Shown here piece by piece: positions 1-8,490 of a stretch of DNA of 64,000 nt (its first letter is position 1; every line of letters starts with the position of its first letter). A program made the position numbers and the translations under genes. Below the pieces are notes generated by a model, which saw only the letters and a list, made by a program, of their open reading frames with translations, ran no database searches and had not been told where the DNA came from. The DNA lies in the NCBI RefSeq assembly GCF_003075095.1, contig NZ_QCZF01000007.1, positions 1 through 64,000 on the forward strand, given 5' to 3'. This DNA comes from Blastococcus litoris. Lineage in GTDB: Bacteria; Actinomycetota; Actinomycetes; Mycobacteriales; Geodermatophilaceae.

Positions 1-859
1 GGGACGCGCCCGGCGGGGGTGCGGGGACGCGCCCGGCCGCGATGGCCGCCAGCTGCGGTCGGGCATCGGCCGCGGTGAGCCGGCGGGCGGGGTCCTTGGT
101 GAGCAGCCCGAGCAGCACCGGCTCGAGCGGCCCGGCCCGCAGCACCGGCGCGGGGTGCTCGGAGACGACCGACATGAGCGTGGCCATCGCCTCCCCGCGG
201 TCGAACGGCGGCCGACCCTCCACCGCCGCGTAGAGGGTGGCGCCGAGCGACCACAGGTCGACCGGCGGTCGCGGCTCGTCGCCGTTGGCCCGCTCGGGGG
301 CCATGTAGGACGGCGAGCCGATGAGCGCGCCCTGCGTGGTGAGGCTGGAGTCGCCGGTCGTCGTGGCGATGCCGAAGTCGGTGAGGCATGCGCTGCCGTC
401 GGGGGAGACGAGCACGTTCGCCGGCTTGACGTCGCGGTGCACCACGCCGATGGCGTGCGCGGCGTCCAGGGCGTCGAGCAGGTCGAGGCCGATGCGGGCC
501 ACGGCGGCCGGCGGCAGCGGGCCCTGCTGCTCGATGACGTCCTGCAGGCTGCGGGCGTCGACGTGCTTCATCACCAGCCACGGCTTGCCGTCCTCCTCGA
601 CGACGTCGTAGACCGTGGCCACGTGCGGGTGGTCCAGGCGGGCGGCGGCCCGGGCCTCGCGCATCGTGCGCTCGCGCAGGACGGCGCGCTCCTCGTCGGT
701 GACGTGGACGGAGAAGGTCACCTCCTTGAGGGCGACCTGCCGTTCGAGCACCGTGTCGGTGGCCTGCCAGACGGTGCCCATGCCGCCACGCCCGAGGACC
801 TCGCCGAGCGCGTAGCGCCCCGCGACCACCCGCGTCTGGGGTCCGGTGTCAGCGTTCAC
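1..859 (-). CDS. Serine/threonine protein kinase, N-terminal part (cut by window edge)
   Basis: This is a Hanks-type kinase expected to phosphorylate Ser/Thr on target proteins. The GTG start at 859 gives a glycine loop GRGGMG at about residues 23-28, the ATP lysine in VALKE (K45), the catalytic loop HRDVKPAN (D143), DFG at 161-163 and the activation-segment end GSPSYMAPE. The kinase fold is complete and the sequence then becomes Pro/Ala-rich (VPAPPPG-like) as it leaves the window, as in the juxtamembrane linker of PknB/PknD-type receptors. No transmembrane segment is visible yet. It starts 27 bp after the stop of a small gene and probably shares its transcript. The kinase call is firm; whether it is a receptor kinase is unknown. 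Confidence 0.93.
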   Translation of the reverse strand, partial: MNADTGPQTRVVAGRYALGEVLGRGGMGTVWQATDTVLERQVALKEVTFSVHVTDEERAVLRERTMREARAAARLDHPHVATVYDVVEEDGKPWLVMKHVDARSLQDVIEQQGPLPPAAVARIGLDLLDALDAAHAIGVVHRDVKPANVLVSPDGSACLTDFGIATTTGDSSLTTQGALIGSPSYMAPERANGDEPRPPVDLWSLGATLYAAVEGRPPFDRGEAMATLMSVVSEHPAPVLRAGPLEPVLLGLLTKDPARRLTAADARPQLAAIAAGRVPAPPPGAS

Positions 860-886
860 GATCGGCTCGATACCCGGCCGGAGCCG

Positions 887-1060
887 TCAGGACTCGTCGC
901 CCTCCGGCTCGCTCTGCGCCTCGAGGTCCGCCTCCACCTCGGCGGTCTCCTGCTCGACGACGATGTCGCGGGGCTGCGGGTCCTCGGGTCCGGCGGTGGT
1001 CACGTCGGCGAGCCTGCCGCAGATCGCGCAGATGTGCCGGGTGGGTGCACGTACGGGCAT
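887..1060 (-). CDS. Small hypothetical protein with one CxxC
   Basis: A 57-residue acidic protein. It starts MPVRAPTRHICAICG, which has a single CxxC near the N-terminus, and the C-terminal half is rich in Glu/Asp. A longer reading frame exists to 1141 but would overlap the preceding gene, so the ATG at 1060 is preferred. It lies 7 bp after the upstream gene and 27 bp before the kinase, so the three look co-transcribed. One CxxC is too little to call a zinc ribbon. No family recognised. Confidence 0.55.
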   Translation of the reverse strand: MPVRAPTRHICAICGRLADVTTAGPEDPQPRDIVVEQETAEVEADLEAQSEPEGDES

Positions 1061-1067
1061 CGACGAG

Positions 1068-1907
1068 CTACTTCCAGGCGGGGTTGCGGGCCCACTCCTC
1101 GCTGGACAGCTCGTGGAAGACGTCGAGCGCGGCCTGGGCATCGCCGACGGGTGTGCGGTGCAGGAGTGCGAGGCCGGGTCCGTCAGGCCTGCGCGCCATG
1201 CCGCGGGCGGCGAGCACCAGTCCCCAGACGCCGAGGTTCATCGGCAGGTACCACTCCCCGAGGCCGGGGGGACCCGCGCCATCGCGGAACGGATCCAGCT
1301 CCATGGCGCCCATGGTCGTCCCGTGCACCCACTGGGAGGAGACCATGTACCCCCAGTACAGCCGCTCCAGGTCGAGCCCGCGGAGCACGGTGACGACGTC
1401 GGGCGGGCGAGGGAGCCGATCTGCCTGATCTCCTCGCCCGTAGGCGTCCCGTGCGCGGGAGAGCCGGTCCCACCGTTCCTGCGTGAGCGAGCTCCAGCGG
1501 CCGGCGGGCAGACCCCATCCGCGGAGCCGGTCGGTGAGGCCCTCAGCCCAGCGGGCGTCGGATTCGAGCATCTGCAGGTGCCGGGTCTCGGCCTCCTCCC
1601 GTACGGCCAGGTGGCCCGGGGCGGTGGGGCCGACCAGGAGCCAGTGGGTCATCAGCCCTGTCTCGAAGGCGCTGCGGCCCGCCGCGAAGGCCGGCGGCAG
1701 GACGCGGGGGTTCGTGCCGGCCATGGTCACGAGGCCGTCCACGTGGTCGGCGAGCACCCACATCCGTCGCAAGGCATCCGCCTCGTACCGGGTCGCGACC
1801 GCCTGCCGCCACTCGTCGAGGGAGCTGCGCAACCAGAGGAGACCGTGGGCGACGTCCTGGACCGCGACCGTGAACCTCGTCAGTTCGTCGGGTGGTCCTC
1901 CGGTCAC
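1068..1907 (-). CDS. Hypothetical protein, DUF5677-like
   Basis: A 279-residue soluble, helix-rich protein with many Trp and Arg. The GTG start at 1907 overlaps the TGA of the upstream acyl-CoA synthetase by four bases (GTGA), which fixes the start and indicates translational coupling. The core (EADALRRMWVLADHVDGL, then FETGLMTHWLL) loosely resembles DUF5677-type helical proteins, but the match is only by eye. No catalytic motif is evident. Its position after a ligase in the same operon does not by itself reveal a role. Confidence 0.75.
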   Translation of the reverse strand: MTGGPPDELTRFTVAVQDVAHGLLWLRSSLDEWRQAVATRYEADALRRMWVLADHVDGLVTMAGTNPRVLPPAFAAGRSAFETGLMTHWLLVGPTAPGHLAVREEAETRHLQMLESDARWAEGLTDRLRGWGLPAGRWSSLTQERWDRLSRARDAYGRGDQADRLPRPPDVVTVLRGLDLERLYWGYMVSSQWVHGTTMGAMELDPFRDGAGPPGLGEWYLPMNLGVWGLVLAARGMARRPDGPGLALLHRTPVGDAQAALDVFHELSSEEWARNPAWK

Positions 1908-3550
1908 CCGCGGAGCTCGCGGCGGAGGATCTTGCCGGTGACGGTCTTCGGCAGCTCGTCGACCAGGACGACGCTGCGCGGGTACTTGTAGGCGGCCATG
2001 CGCTCCTTGCAGTGCGCGATGAGCTCCTCCTCGGTCACCGAGGCGCCGGGCTTGAGGCTCACGAACGCCTTCACCGTCTCGCCGCGCTTTTCGTCGGGCA
2101 CGCCCACGACCGCCGACTCGCGGACGGCGGGGTGCTCGGCCAGGACGTCCTCGACCTCGCGCGGCCAGACCTTGTAGCCCGACGCGTTGATCATGTCCTT
2201 CTTGCGGTCGACGATGAACACCCAGCCCTCGGGGTTCATGAAGCCCACGTCGCCGCTCTTCAGCGCCCCGCCGGGCAGGTTGGCCGCCGTCTCCTCGGGC
2301 TTGCCCCAGTAGCCGGCCACCACCTGCGGGCCGTCCGCGACGATCTCGCCGATCTCGCCCAGCGGCAGGTCCTTCCCGTCGTCGTCCTGGATGCGGACGA
2401 TCGTGTTCGGGGCGGGCACCCCGACCGACAGCGCCCCGGACGTCGGGTCCACCGGGGACGGCGACCCGAACGGCGTGACGGTCATGGGCGACGTCGTCTC
2501 GGTGAGGCCGTAGGCGTTGTGCACCTGCTTGCCCGTGGCCTCCAGGAACCCCTTCTCGGCGGTGGGGGAGATGGCCGCCCCGCCGGAGTAGATCGACGTG
2601 AACGAGGCGAAGTGGTCCTTGGTGAAGCCCGGCGCGTTCAGCAGCGCGCTGAACGCGGTGATCGCGCCGATGGTGAACGCCGGCCGGTGCTCGGCGAACG
2701 CGTCGAGCACCACCTGGGGCTCGAAGCGGTAGGCGAGCACCAGCGGCGCCGGGACCAGCATGCTGACCGCGATGTGCCCGATCAGCCCCGTGATGTGGAA
2801 CAGCGGGGCGATGCCGAAGATCGCCCCGTCCCGCCCGGCGTGCACCCAGTCGCGGTAGACCTGGGCGGTGAAGACGACGTTCCGGTGGGTGTTCATCGCG
2901 CCCTTGGGCACGCCCGTCGTCCCCGACGTGTAGGTCAGGAACGCGACGTCGTCCGGGCCGAGGTCGACCGACGGCGGCGCCTGCCCGCGGTGCTCGGCGA
3001 CGAACTCGGAGAAGTCCGTCGTCCCCTCGTGCCGCTGTCGCTGCATCCCGGCGAACAGCCGCTCGTCGTCCCTGCTCTGGAACTCCAGCTCGCTGGTGGT
3101 GAGGACCAGCTTCACGTCGGTGTCGGGCACGACCTCCCGCGCGATCTGGTCGTACAGCGCCTCGAGAGAGACCAGGACCGTCGCGCCGGAGTCCTTGAGC
3201 AGGTAGGAGAGCTCGCGCTGCCGGCTCATCGGGTTGATCGACACCATGACGCCGCCGGCCTTCCAGGCGGCGACCATCGCGATGACGAACTGCGGCACGT
3301 TCTGCAGGTAGACCGCCAGCCGGTCGCCCGGCGAGAACCCGTGGGCGAGCAGGCCGGCGGCCAGCCCGTCGCTGAGCTCGTCGAGCTCCTGCCGGGTGAT
3401 GACGCCGTCGAAGTAGCGCAGCGCATCGGCGGAAGGGTCCTTCGCCACGCCCGCCCGGAACATGTCGAGGGCGTCGTCGAACTCGATGTCGTAGTCGGCC
3501 GGCTGGTCGCCGTAGCGGGCGAGCCAGGGGCGCTCGTCGTAGGCGCTCAC
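1904..3550 (-). CDS. Acyl-CoA synthetase (AMP-forming ligase)
   Basis: A 548-residue adenylate-forming enzyme that would activate a carboxylic or fatty acid with ATP and load it on CoA. The phosphate loop TYTSGTTGVPKG lies at about residues 206-217, the YGLTET motif at 347-352, and the C-terminal catalytic lysine in TGKILRREL (about K540). Length is normal for the ANL superfamily. It lies 9 bp after a cyclase-family gene and overlaps the next gene by four bases, so the three form an operon. Long-chain or medium-chain fatty acid specificity is plausible but cannot be read from the motifs. Confidence 0.93.
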   Translation of the reverse strand: MSAYDERPWLARYGDQPADYDIEFDDALDMFRAGVAKDPSADALRYFDGVITRQELDELSDGLAAGLLAHGFSPGDRLAVYLQNVPQFVIAMVAAWKAGGVMVSINPMSRQRELSYLLKDSGATVLVSLEALYDQIAREVVPDTDVKLVLTTSELEFQSRDDERLFAGMQRQRHEGTTDFSEFVAEHRGQAPPSVDLGPDDVAFLTYTSGTTGVPKGAMNTHRNVVFTAQVYRDWVHAGRDGAIFGIAPLFHITGLIGHIAVSMLVPAPLVLAYRFEPQVVLDAFAEHRPAFTIGAITAFSALLNAPGFTKDHFASFTSIYSGGAAISPTAEKGFLEATGKQVHNAYGLTETTSPMTVTPFGSPSPVDPTSGALSVGVPAPNTIVRIQDDDGKDLPLGEIGEIVADGPQVVAGYWGKPEETAANLPGGALKSGDVGFMNPEGWVFIVDRKKDMINASGYKVWPREVEDVLAEHPAVRESAVVGVPDEKRGETVKAFVSLKPGASVTEEELIAHCKERMAAYKYPRSVVLVDELPKTVTGKILRRELRG

Positions 3551-3559
3551 CGGGATCGC

Positions 3560-4528
3560 CTACTTGATGACGACGGGGTTGACCGGGGTACCGGCGGCCT
3601 TGGCGACCTTCAGCGGGGCGGCGACGTAGAGGAAGTCGTACCGGCCGTCCTGGGCGCAGTCGGCCGCCAGCTTCTCCAGGTCGGCGATCTCGGTCAGCGT
3701 GACGCCGAGGTTGCGCATCAGGGCGCTGTGCAGCACGAGGGCGACGCCGTTGTTGGGGTCCATGGTCACCTCGTTGGCGATCGTGTCGGTGACCAGGTTG
3801 GGGATCTCCATGTCCTGGAACCACTGCACGAGCTCGGGGCTGTAGACCAGGCCGGGCTCGTTGAAGCCCTCGTAGAACGCCTCGCCCTGCTCGTGGAACA
3901 GCGCCAGGAAGTTGGTCCGGATGATCAGGATGTCCCGCTTCCGGATCTCGACGCCCTGGGCCTGCGCGCACTCCAGCAGGTCCTCGTGCGTGAACGTCTC
4001 GCCCTTGTCGAGGGTGTTCCTGCCCCGGAACCGCGCCATGTCCAGCAGCACGCCCCGGCCGACGACGCCCCGCTCGGCGATGGGCTGCACGCTGGCCTTC
4101 TCCAGCCCGCCGATCGTCGTCCGCGCGTCGAAGCCGTTCCAGATCTTGCCGTCGTACCAGAGGTGGCCCAGCGCGTCGTACTGCGTGGACCCCTGCAGGT
4201 AGGCGTCGATCTTGTCGTCGGCGTAGTGCAGCCCGCCCGGGTACTCCGGGCCCTTGCCGCCCTCGTCCCAGTCGCCCTCGTCGAGCACCTGGGTGCGCAC
4301 CGCCGGGGTGCGGCCCGGCCACACCGGGTCGCCCTTGGGGTCGCCGATGAGCCGCTGCAGCGTGAAGACCTTGCCGTCGCTGACCAGCCGCACCGCGGCG
4401 AGCACCTGCTCGGCGCCCAGGTAGTTCAGCGCGCCGACCTCGTCGTCGTCGCCCCACTTCCCCCAGTTGGTCGGGGCGTCCTTGAGCAGGTCGCCGAGGG
4501 CCGGAGGGGTGGTCGCTGCGTCGGTCAC
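3560..4528 (-). CDS. Cyclase family protein (kynurenine formamidase-like fold)
   Basis: A 322-residue protein of the metal-dependent cyclase/formamidase family (PF04199 type), which includes hydrolases of amide and ester bonds. The middle holds TQYDALGHLWYDG, in the place of the usual H-x-G-T-H-x-D metal motif but diverged from it, as in the longer members of the family. The GTG start at 4528 has a good ribosome site (GGAGG, spacing 6); a longer frame to 4696 runs over the divergent promoter and is rejected. It is first in an operon with the acyl-CoA synthetase. Substrate unknown. Confidence 0.8.
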   Translation of the reverse strand: MTDAATTPPALGDLLKDAPTNWGKWGDDDEVGALNYLGAEQVLAAVRLVSDGKVFTLQRLIGDPKGDPVWPGRTPAVRTQVLDEGDWDEGGKGPEYPGGLHYADDKIDAYLQGSTQYDALGHLWYDGKIWNGFDARTTIGGLEKASVQPIAERGVVGRGVLLDMARFRGRNTLDKGETFTHEDLLECAQAQGVEIRKRDILIIRTNFLALFHEQGEAFYEGFNEPGLVYSPELVQWFQDMEIPNLVTDTIANEVTMDPNNGVALVLHSALMRNLGVTLTEIADLEKLAADCAQDGRYDFLYVAAPLKVAKAAGTPVNPVVIK

Positions 4529-4579
4529 GGAGGCCTCCAGGGGCTGAGAGGGGGAGTGGCAACCCGGAGTGTTCGCCGG

Positions 4580-4619
4580 TGTGGTGCCGACCACAACCGC
4601 GTGCAACATTCGGTGCAAC
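4580..4619. promoter_or_regulatory. Candidate operators between divergent genes
   Basis: In the 133-bp divergent intergenic region there is a perfect inverted repeat TGTGGT-gccg-ACCACA at 4580-4595, then two direct copies of GTGCAAC at 4601-4607 and 4613-4619, 12 bp apart. These would suit binding by a dimeric regulator controlling the cyclase/ligase operon or the alcohol dehydrogenase. No regulator gene is adjacent. Confidence 0.4.
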
Positions 4620-4661
4620 CGATCCCCGTCCGCCCGCCGCCCGACCGCCGAGAGGGACGCC

Positions 4662-5945
4662 ATGACCACGCCTGCCAACCCCGAGTCCGTCTTCACCTAC
4701 GGCGCGCCCCAGCTGAAGTTCGGCAGCGGCGCGTCGGACGAGATCGGCTACGACCTCAGCAAGTACGGCGTCCAGCGGGTGCTCGTCGTCACCGACGCCG
4801 GGCTCTCGGCCACGGGTCTCCCGCAACGGGTGGCCGACCAGATGGCGCAGTTCGGCATCGAGGCGCGGGTCTACGACGGCGTCCATGTCGAGCCGACCGA
4901 CCAGAGCCTGATCGCGGCGATCGACGAGGCTCGCTCGACCGGGCCGTGGGACGCCTTCGTCGCGGTCGGCGGTGGCTCGAGCATCGACACGGCCAAGGCG
5001 ATCAACCTGCTCACCACCAACCCGGGCGAGCTCATGGACTACGTGAACGTGCCGGTCGGCAAGGGCGAGGCGCCGTCGCAGCCGCTCAAGCCGCTGGTCG
5101 CCGTCCCCACCACGACCGGCACCGGGTCGGAGAGCACGACGATCTGCGTGATGGACGTGATCTCGGCCCGGGTGAAGACCGGGATCAGCCACGCCCGGTT
5201 GCGGCCGACGCTGGCGGTGATCGACCCGGCGCTGACCCTCACCCAGCCGCCCGGGGTGACGGCGGCGTCGGGCATGGACATCCTGTGCCACGCGCTGGAG
5301 AGCTACACGGCCCGCTGGTACACGACCTACGAGCACAAGACGCCCGAGCAGCGGGTGCCCTACTGCGGCTCCAACCCGATCTCGGACATGTGGTCGGAGA
5401 AGGCGCTCTCCCTGCTGGCCGGCTCCTTCCGCCGGGCGGTGCGGCACGGGGACGAGGAGCAGGCGCGCGCGGACATGGCGATGGCGGCCACGTTCGCCGG
5501 CATGGGGTTCGGCAACGCCGGCGTGCACATCCCGCACGCGAACGCCTACCCGATCGCCGGGCAGGTGAAGGACTTCCACCCCAAGGACTACCCGGCCGAC
5601 GAGCCGATGGTGCCGCACGGGATGTCGGTCGCGCTGACCGCGCCCGAGGCCTTCCGGTTCACGTTCGACTCCGCGCCGGACCGGCACGTGCGGGCCGCGC
5701 AGCTGCTGGCGCCGAACGCCGGCATCCCGACCGCACCGGAGGAGTTCCTGCCCATGGTGCTGGCCGACCTGATGCGCGACATCGACATCCCGAACGGCGT
5801 CGGCGCGGTCGGGTTCGGGGAGGACGACATCCCCGACCTCGTCGAGGGCACGATGAAGCAGCAGCGGCTGCTGGCCACGTGCCCGAAGGAGGTCACCGAG
5901 GACGACATCGCCGGCATCTTCCGCCGCTCGATGTCCCTGTGGTGA
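4662..5945 (+). CDS. Iron-containing alcohol dehydrogenase, hydroxyacid-oxoacid transhydrogenase-like
   Basis: A 427-residue group III (iron) alcohol dehydrogenase. NAD-binding GGGSSIDTAKA lies at about residues 103-113, with metal-site segments ASGMDILCHALESY and the His-rich stretch AGVHIPHANAYPIAG followed by VPHGMSVAL. The last segments and the long C-terminal helical domain match ADHFE1/HOT enzymes, which move a hydride between 4-hydroxybutyrate and 2-oxoglutarate. ATG 4662 is used because upstream codons lie in the divergent promoter. It stands alone as a transcription unit. The transhydrogenase role is by family only. Confidence 0.88.
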   Translation: MTTPANPESVFTYGAPQLKFGSGASDEIGYDLSKYGVQRVLVVTDAGLSATGLPQRVADQMAQFGIEARVYDGVHVEPTDQSLIAAIDEARSTGPWDAFVAVGGGSSIDTAKAINLLTTNPGELMDYVNVPVGKGEAPSQPLKPLVAVPTTTGTGSESTTICVMDVISARVKTGISHARLRPTLAVIDPALTLTQPPGVTAASGMDILCHALESYTARWYTTYEHKTPEQRVPYCGSNPISDMWSEKALSLLAGSFRRAVRHGDEEQARADMAMAATFAGMGFGNAGVHIPHANAYPIAGQVKDFHPKDYPADEPMVPHGMSVALTAPEAFRFTFDSAPDRHVRAAQLLAPNAGIPTAPEEFLPMVLADLMRDIDIPNGVGAVGFGEDDIPDLVEGTMKQQRLLATCPKEVTEDDIAGIFRRSMSLW

Positions 5946-6011
5946 GAACCGCCGACCTCACCGTCGGGTCGCCGGCCACGTGCTGCACGCCGGGGACGGC
6001 GACTCGGAGGC

Positions 6012-6029
6012 GAGGACGGCGAGGTCCTC
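6012..6029. terminator. Weak hairpin between convergent genes
   Basis: A 6-bp stem (GAGGAC/GTCCTC) with a 6-nt loop sits in the 89-bp gap between the convergent dehydrogenase and thioesterase genes. There is no T tract, so the assignment is tentative. Confidence 0.3.
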
Positions 6030-6034
6030 CGTGA

Positions 6035-6451
6035 TCAGCCGGCGCGGACGACGCTCTTGGTGACCGAGGCGGCGGCGACCACCTGGCCGTCGACGGTGGC
6101 GTCGGCGCGCATGAAGGCGATCGTGCGCCCGCGCCGGAGCACCGTCCCGGTGATGTCCACCCGCTTGTCCGGCGAGACGGGGCGCAGCAGCGACACGGTG
6201 ATGTCGTGGGTGACGGCGTGCTCGTCGTCCTCGAGGTGGCGGATGAGCGCGAGGAAGCAGGCGACGTCCATCAGCGTGTAGATGACGCCGGCGTGGAGCA
6301 GCCCGCCCGGGTTGAGCGTGGGCCCGGCGACCGGGAACCAGATGCCCGCCGACGGGTCGTCGGGGTCCTGCAGCTCCATCCCGAGGAAGCGGTGGAGCGG
6401 GATGCCGAGGACCGCGCTCACGCGGGAGTCGAACATGCTGTCGGAGGGCAT
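6035..6451 (-). CDS. Hotdog-fold thioesterase (PaaI-like)
   Basis: A 138-residue single-hotdog protein likely to hydrolyse acyl- or aryl-CoA thioesters. The typical central block is present: NPGGLLHAGVIYTLMDVACF, where the first part starts the long hotdog helix, followed by the strand VTHDITVSLLRPV. ATG 6451 (MPSDSMFDS) is preferred; an internal ATG at 6436 is possible. It is transcribed away from a second hotdog gene 73 bp away, so the two probably share a bidirectional promoter. Substrate not readable. Confidence 0.85.
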   Translation of the reverse strand: MPSDSMFDSRVSAVLGIPLHRFLGMELQDPDDPSAGIWFPVAGPTLNPGGLLHAGVIYTLMDVACFLALIRHLEDDEHAVTHDITVSLLRPVSPDKRVDITGTVLRRGRTIAFMRADATVDGQVVAAASVTKSVVRAG

Positions 6452-6524
6452 CGAGCCGCCTCTCGTCGGGGAGGGCGAGCCTCGCACGCCGGATTCCGTC
6501 GGGGGTCGGGGCCATCCTCCGGCC

Positions 6525-6980
6525 ATGGACGAGACGAACAGCCGCACCGGTGCCTTCTGGGACGTGCTGGCCGGGCGGCTGCCCGCCCCGCCGGCCGCCG
6601 AGACCCTGGGGTGGGCGCTGTCCCGCGTGGACCCCGAGCGCGGCGAGATCGAGGTGACGTTCGAGGCCGGCCGGGCGTTCACCAACCCGGTGGGGGTCGT
6701 CCAGGGCGGCTTCCTCGCGGCGATGCTCGACGACACGCTCGGCCCGGCACTGGTCGCGACCCTTCCGGCGGGGGAGTTCGCGCCCACGCTGGAGCTGAAG
6801 GTCAGCTTCTTCCGGCCGGCCAGACCCGGTCGGCTGACCGGCCGCGGCCGGGTGCTGCACCGGGGCGGCACGATCGCCTTCCTGAGCGGCGAGCTCAGCG
6901 ACGAGACCGGGGACGTCGTGGCTGCGGCGACCGCGACCGCCCGCGTGGTCCGCACGGGAGGCGATCGATCGGTTCAGTGA
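6525..6980 (+). CDS. Hotdog-fold thioesterase (PaaI-like), divergent partner
   Basis: A 151-residue hotdog thioesterase with the block NPVGVVQGGFLAAMLDDTLG and the strand PTLELKVSFFRPARPG. It resembles the neighbouring protein on the other strand in layout (NPGG/NPVG, SLLRPV/SFFRPA), though identity is low, so an old duplication or independent recruitment are both possible. The gene ends at a clear hairpin shared with the convergent proline-rich protein gene. Confidence 0.87.
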   Translation: MDETNSRTGAFWDVLAGRLPAPPAAETLGWALSRVDPERGEIEVTFEAGRAFTNPVGVVQGGFLAAMLDDTLGPALVATLPAGEFAPTLELKVSFFRPARPGRLTGRGRVLHRGGTIAFLSGELSDETGDVVAAATATARVVRTGGDRSVQ

Positions 6981-7000
6981 CTGGAACGAGTGGTTCCAGT
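6980..7000. terminator. Bidirectional terminator hairpin
   Basis: A perfect 8-bp stem ACTGGAAC/GTTCCAGT with loop GAGTG starts at the stop codon of the thioesterase and ends 9 bp before the stop of the convergent gene. It can serve both strands. Confidence 0.6.
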
Positions 7001-7008
7001 CCCTGTAC

Positions 7009-8091
7009 TCACTCGGCCGGCGGAAGGTTCCAGCGGATGCCGGCCGTCCAGTCCGCCGGCCGGTAGACCAGCGTGCCGGTCGTGGCGGGCACGTCGAGGA
7101 CCACGGTGCCGGCAGCTGGGGTGTCCGGGCCGGGGCGGCCGTCCGGCCAGCCGTTCTCGAGGCACCCGGCCGATGCGGCGGTGTCCACGTCGGCGGTGAC
7201 GACGTCGTCCGCGCCGACGAAGCGGAAGTCCGCGGCGCTCGGTGACGGCGCTTCGGCCTCGGCGGCCGGAGTCGGGTCGGCGACCTCGACGTGCAGGCCG
7301 AGCAGGTGGCCGTTCTCGGCGGCGACGGTCCCGGCCGCGCAGGCGATGTCGGCCTCGACGCTGACCAGGGTGATCGTGAAGTCGACGGTGCCGTCGGCGG
7401 CCGTGTGCTCGTACCGCTCACCGAGGGCGAGGGTGGTGTCCGCCGGAGGAGGCGGCGGGGGCGGCGGCTCCTCGGTCGGCGTCGTGGGTGGCGTCGTCGG
7501 TGGTGGCGTCGTCGGTGCCGGACGGGTCGGTGTCTGCGGAGCAGGCGGTGCAACGGGCGGCGTGGACGGCGAAGCGGGTGCGGTCGGTGCCGGGTCCGTG
7601 ACCGCGGGGGCGGCCGGAGGTGGCGGCGCCGGCGGTCCGAGCACCGGCGGCTCGACCGGAGCCGGCGGCGGGGCAGGGAGCCGCTCGACGGGGTTGTCCA
7701 GCTCGTCGAGTGAGTCGTAGCGGTTGGCGGGGATCCGTGCGTCGTCGGCGTCGTCGTCCGACGAGGGCACGTAGTCGTCGCCCGCTTCCTCCGCGCGCGC
7801 CGCCTCGAGCGCGGAGTAGCGCTCGTCGTAGTCCTCGAGGACGACCCCGATGTCGGGGACCTGCAGCGGCCCGCCCGTGGGCGCGGACTCGTCGACCGGG
7901 AACCAGACGTCGTCGAGCGTCGACAGCACGTCGTCCTGGCTCGTGGCGGGCAGCTCTCCGCGCTGTGCGGTGGGATAGGGGACCGGGTAGACGGCCGAGA
8001 CGACTGCCGCGACGGCGAGCGTGCCGCACGTCGTCCCGAGCACGTAGACCGAGCGGCCGGCCGCCGGCCGATGGCCCGTGTGCTTCCGCAT
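7009..8091 (-). CDS. Proline-rich membrane-anchored protein with DUF4352-like domain
   Basis: A 360-residue envelope protein. ATG 8091 gives a basic N-terminus (MRKHTGHRPAAGR) and one hydrophobic segment (about 16-36) that could be a signal anchor. An acidic stretch follows, then about 100 residues of Pro/Ala/Thr repeats (PPAPPPP, TTPPPTTPPTTPT), and then a C-terminal beta-rich domain of about 120 residues resembling the extracellular DUF4352/telokin-like fold, with two cysteines that may form a disulfide. The Pro/Thr linker probably spans the cell wall. Function unknown. It is divergent from the small coiled-coil gene. Confidence 0.8.
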   Translation of the reverse strand: MRKHTGHRPAAGRSVYVLGTTCGTLAVAAVVSAVYPVPYPTAQRGELPATSQDDVLSTLDDVWFPVDESAPTGGPLQVPDIGVVLEDYDERYSALEAARAEEAGDDYVPSSDDDADDARIPANRYDSLDELDNPVERLPAPPPAPVEPPVLGPPAPPPPAAPAVTDPAPTAPASPSTPPVAPPAPQTPTRPAPTTPPPTTPPTTPTEEPPPPPPPPADTTLALGERYEHTAADGTVDFTITLVSVEADIACAAGTVAAENGHLLGLHVEVADPTPAAEAEAPSPSAADFRFVGADDVVTADVDTAASAGCLENGWPDGRPGPDTPAAGTVVLDVPATTGTLVYRPADWTAGIRWNLPPAE

Positions 8092-8490
8092 GCAGCTCCC
8101 CCGCGGCTCGGAACGACGTCCCCTCCAGCGTGTCCCGTCCAACGAGGGACGTCCACGGACGTGACCACTGTTCGCACCGTGTCGGCCGGCCGTGCACCGG
8201 GCAGCGGCGCGTGCGGCCCACCTGTGACGTTACCGCTACCCACGGTGAGACGAACGGGAGGAGCCTTCCACGCGGGAGCGCCACTCTCGGCGGCCCCGGC
8301 GCAGAACCCGCCAGGTGCCCGCGGGCGAGACGCGCGTGCCATGGCACTCGTGTAGCGCGCCCCTTGCGGTTCCGTGTCGAAAGCCCGAACCCCTGGTCGG
8401 TGACCGCGGATCGGGCACCCCTCGGGGGGTGCGCTCCCGCGATCGACGTGCGGTGGTGCAGCGGAAGACACGGGATGAGAGGAGAAGGCC
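8092..8490. other. Divergent intergenic region, 399 bp
   Basis: No supported gene. It holds the upstream element at 8364-8378 (listed separately) and a GC-rich hairpin GCACCCC/GGGGTGC near 8416-8431 between that element and the coiled-coil gene. Confidence 0.5.
8364..8378 (+). promoter_or_regulatory. Recurrent upstream element, copy 1
   Basis: TTGCGG-TTC-CGTGTC, 127 bp before the start of the small coiled-coil gene. The same 15-bp pattern TTGCGG-N3-CGTGWC occurs at nearly the same distance before two lipoprotein genes and, degraded, before a third. A transcription signal or a conserved 5' leader is inferred. Confidence 0.5.

Noticed and set aside
3560-4696. Upstream ATG start for the cyclase gene
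   Set aside because: It would run through the divergent promoter; GTG 4528 has a better ribosome site.
1068-5687. Very long minus-strand reading frame
   Set aside because: Only its last 280 codons are a gene. The rest is a shadow of the acyl-CoA synthetase, cyclase and dehydrogenase genes, caused by high GC.
1892-6034. 1380-codon plus-strand frame
   Set aside because: It is Arg/Gly/His-rich and has no domain; it lies antisense to or out of frame with recognised genes.
7418-8347. Minus-strand frame overlapping the proline-rich protein
   Set aside because: Shadow frame: Arg/Ala-rich and without start context.
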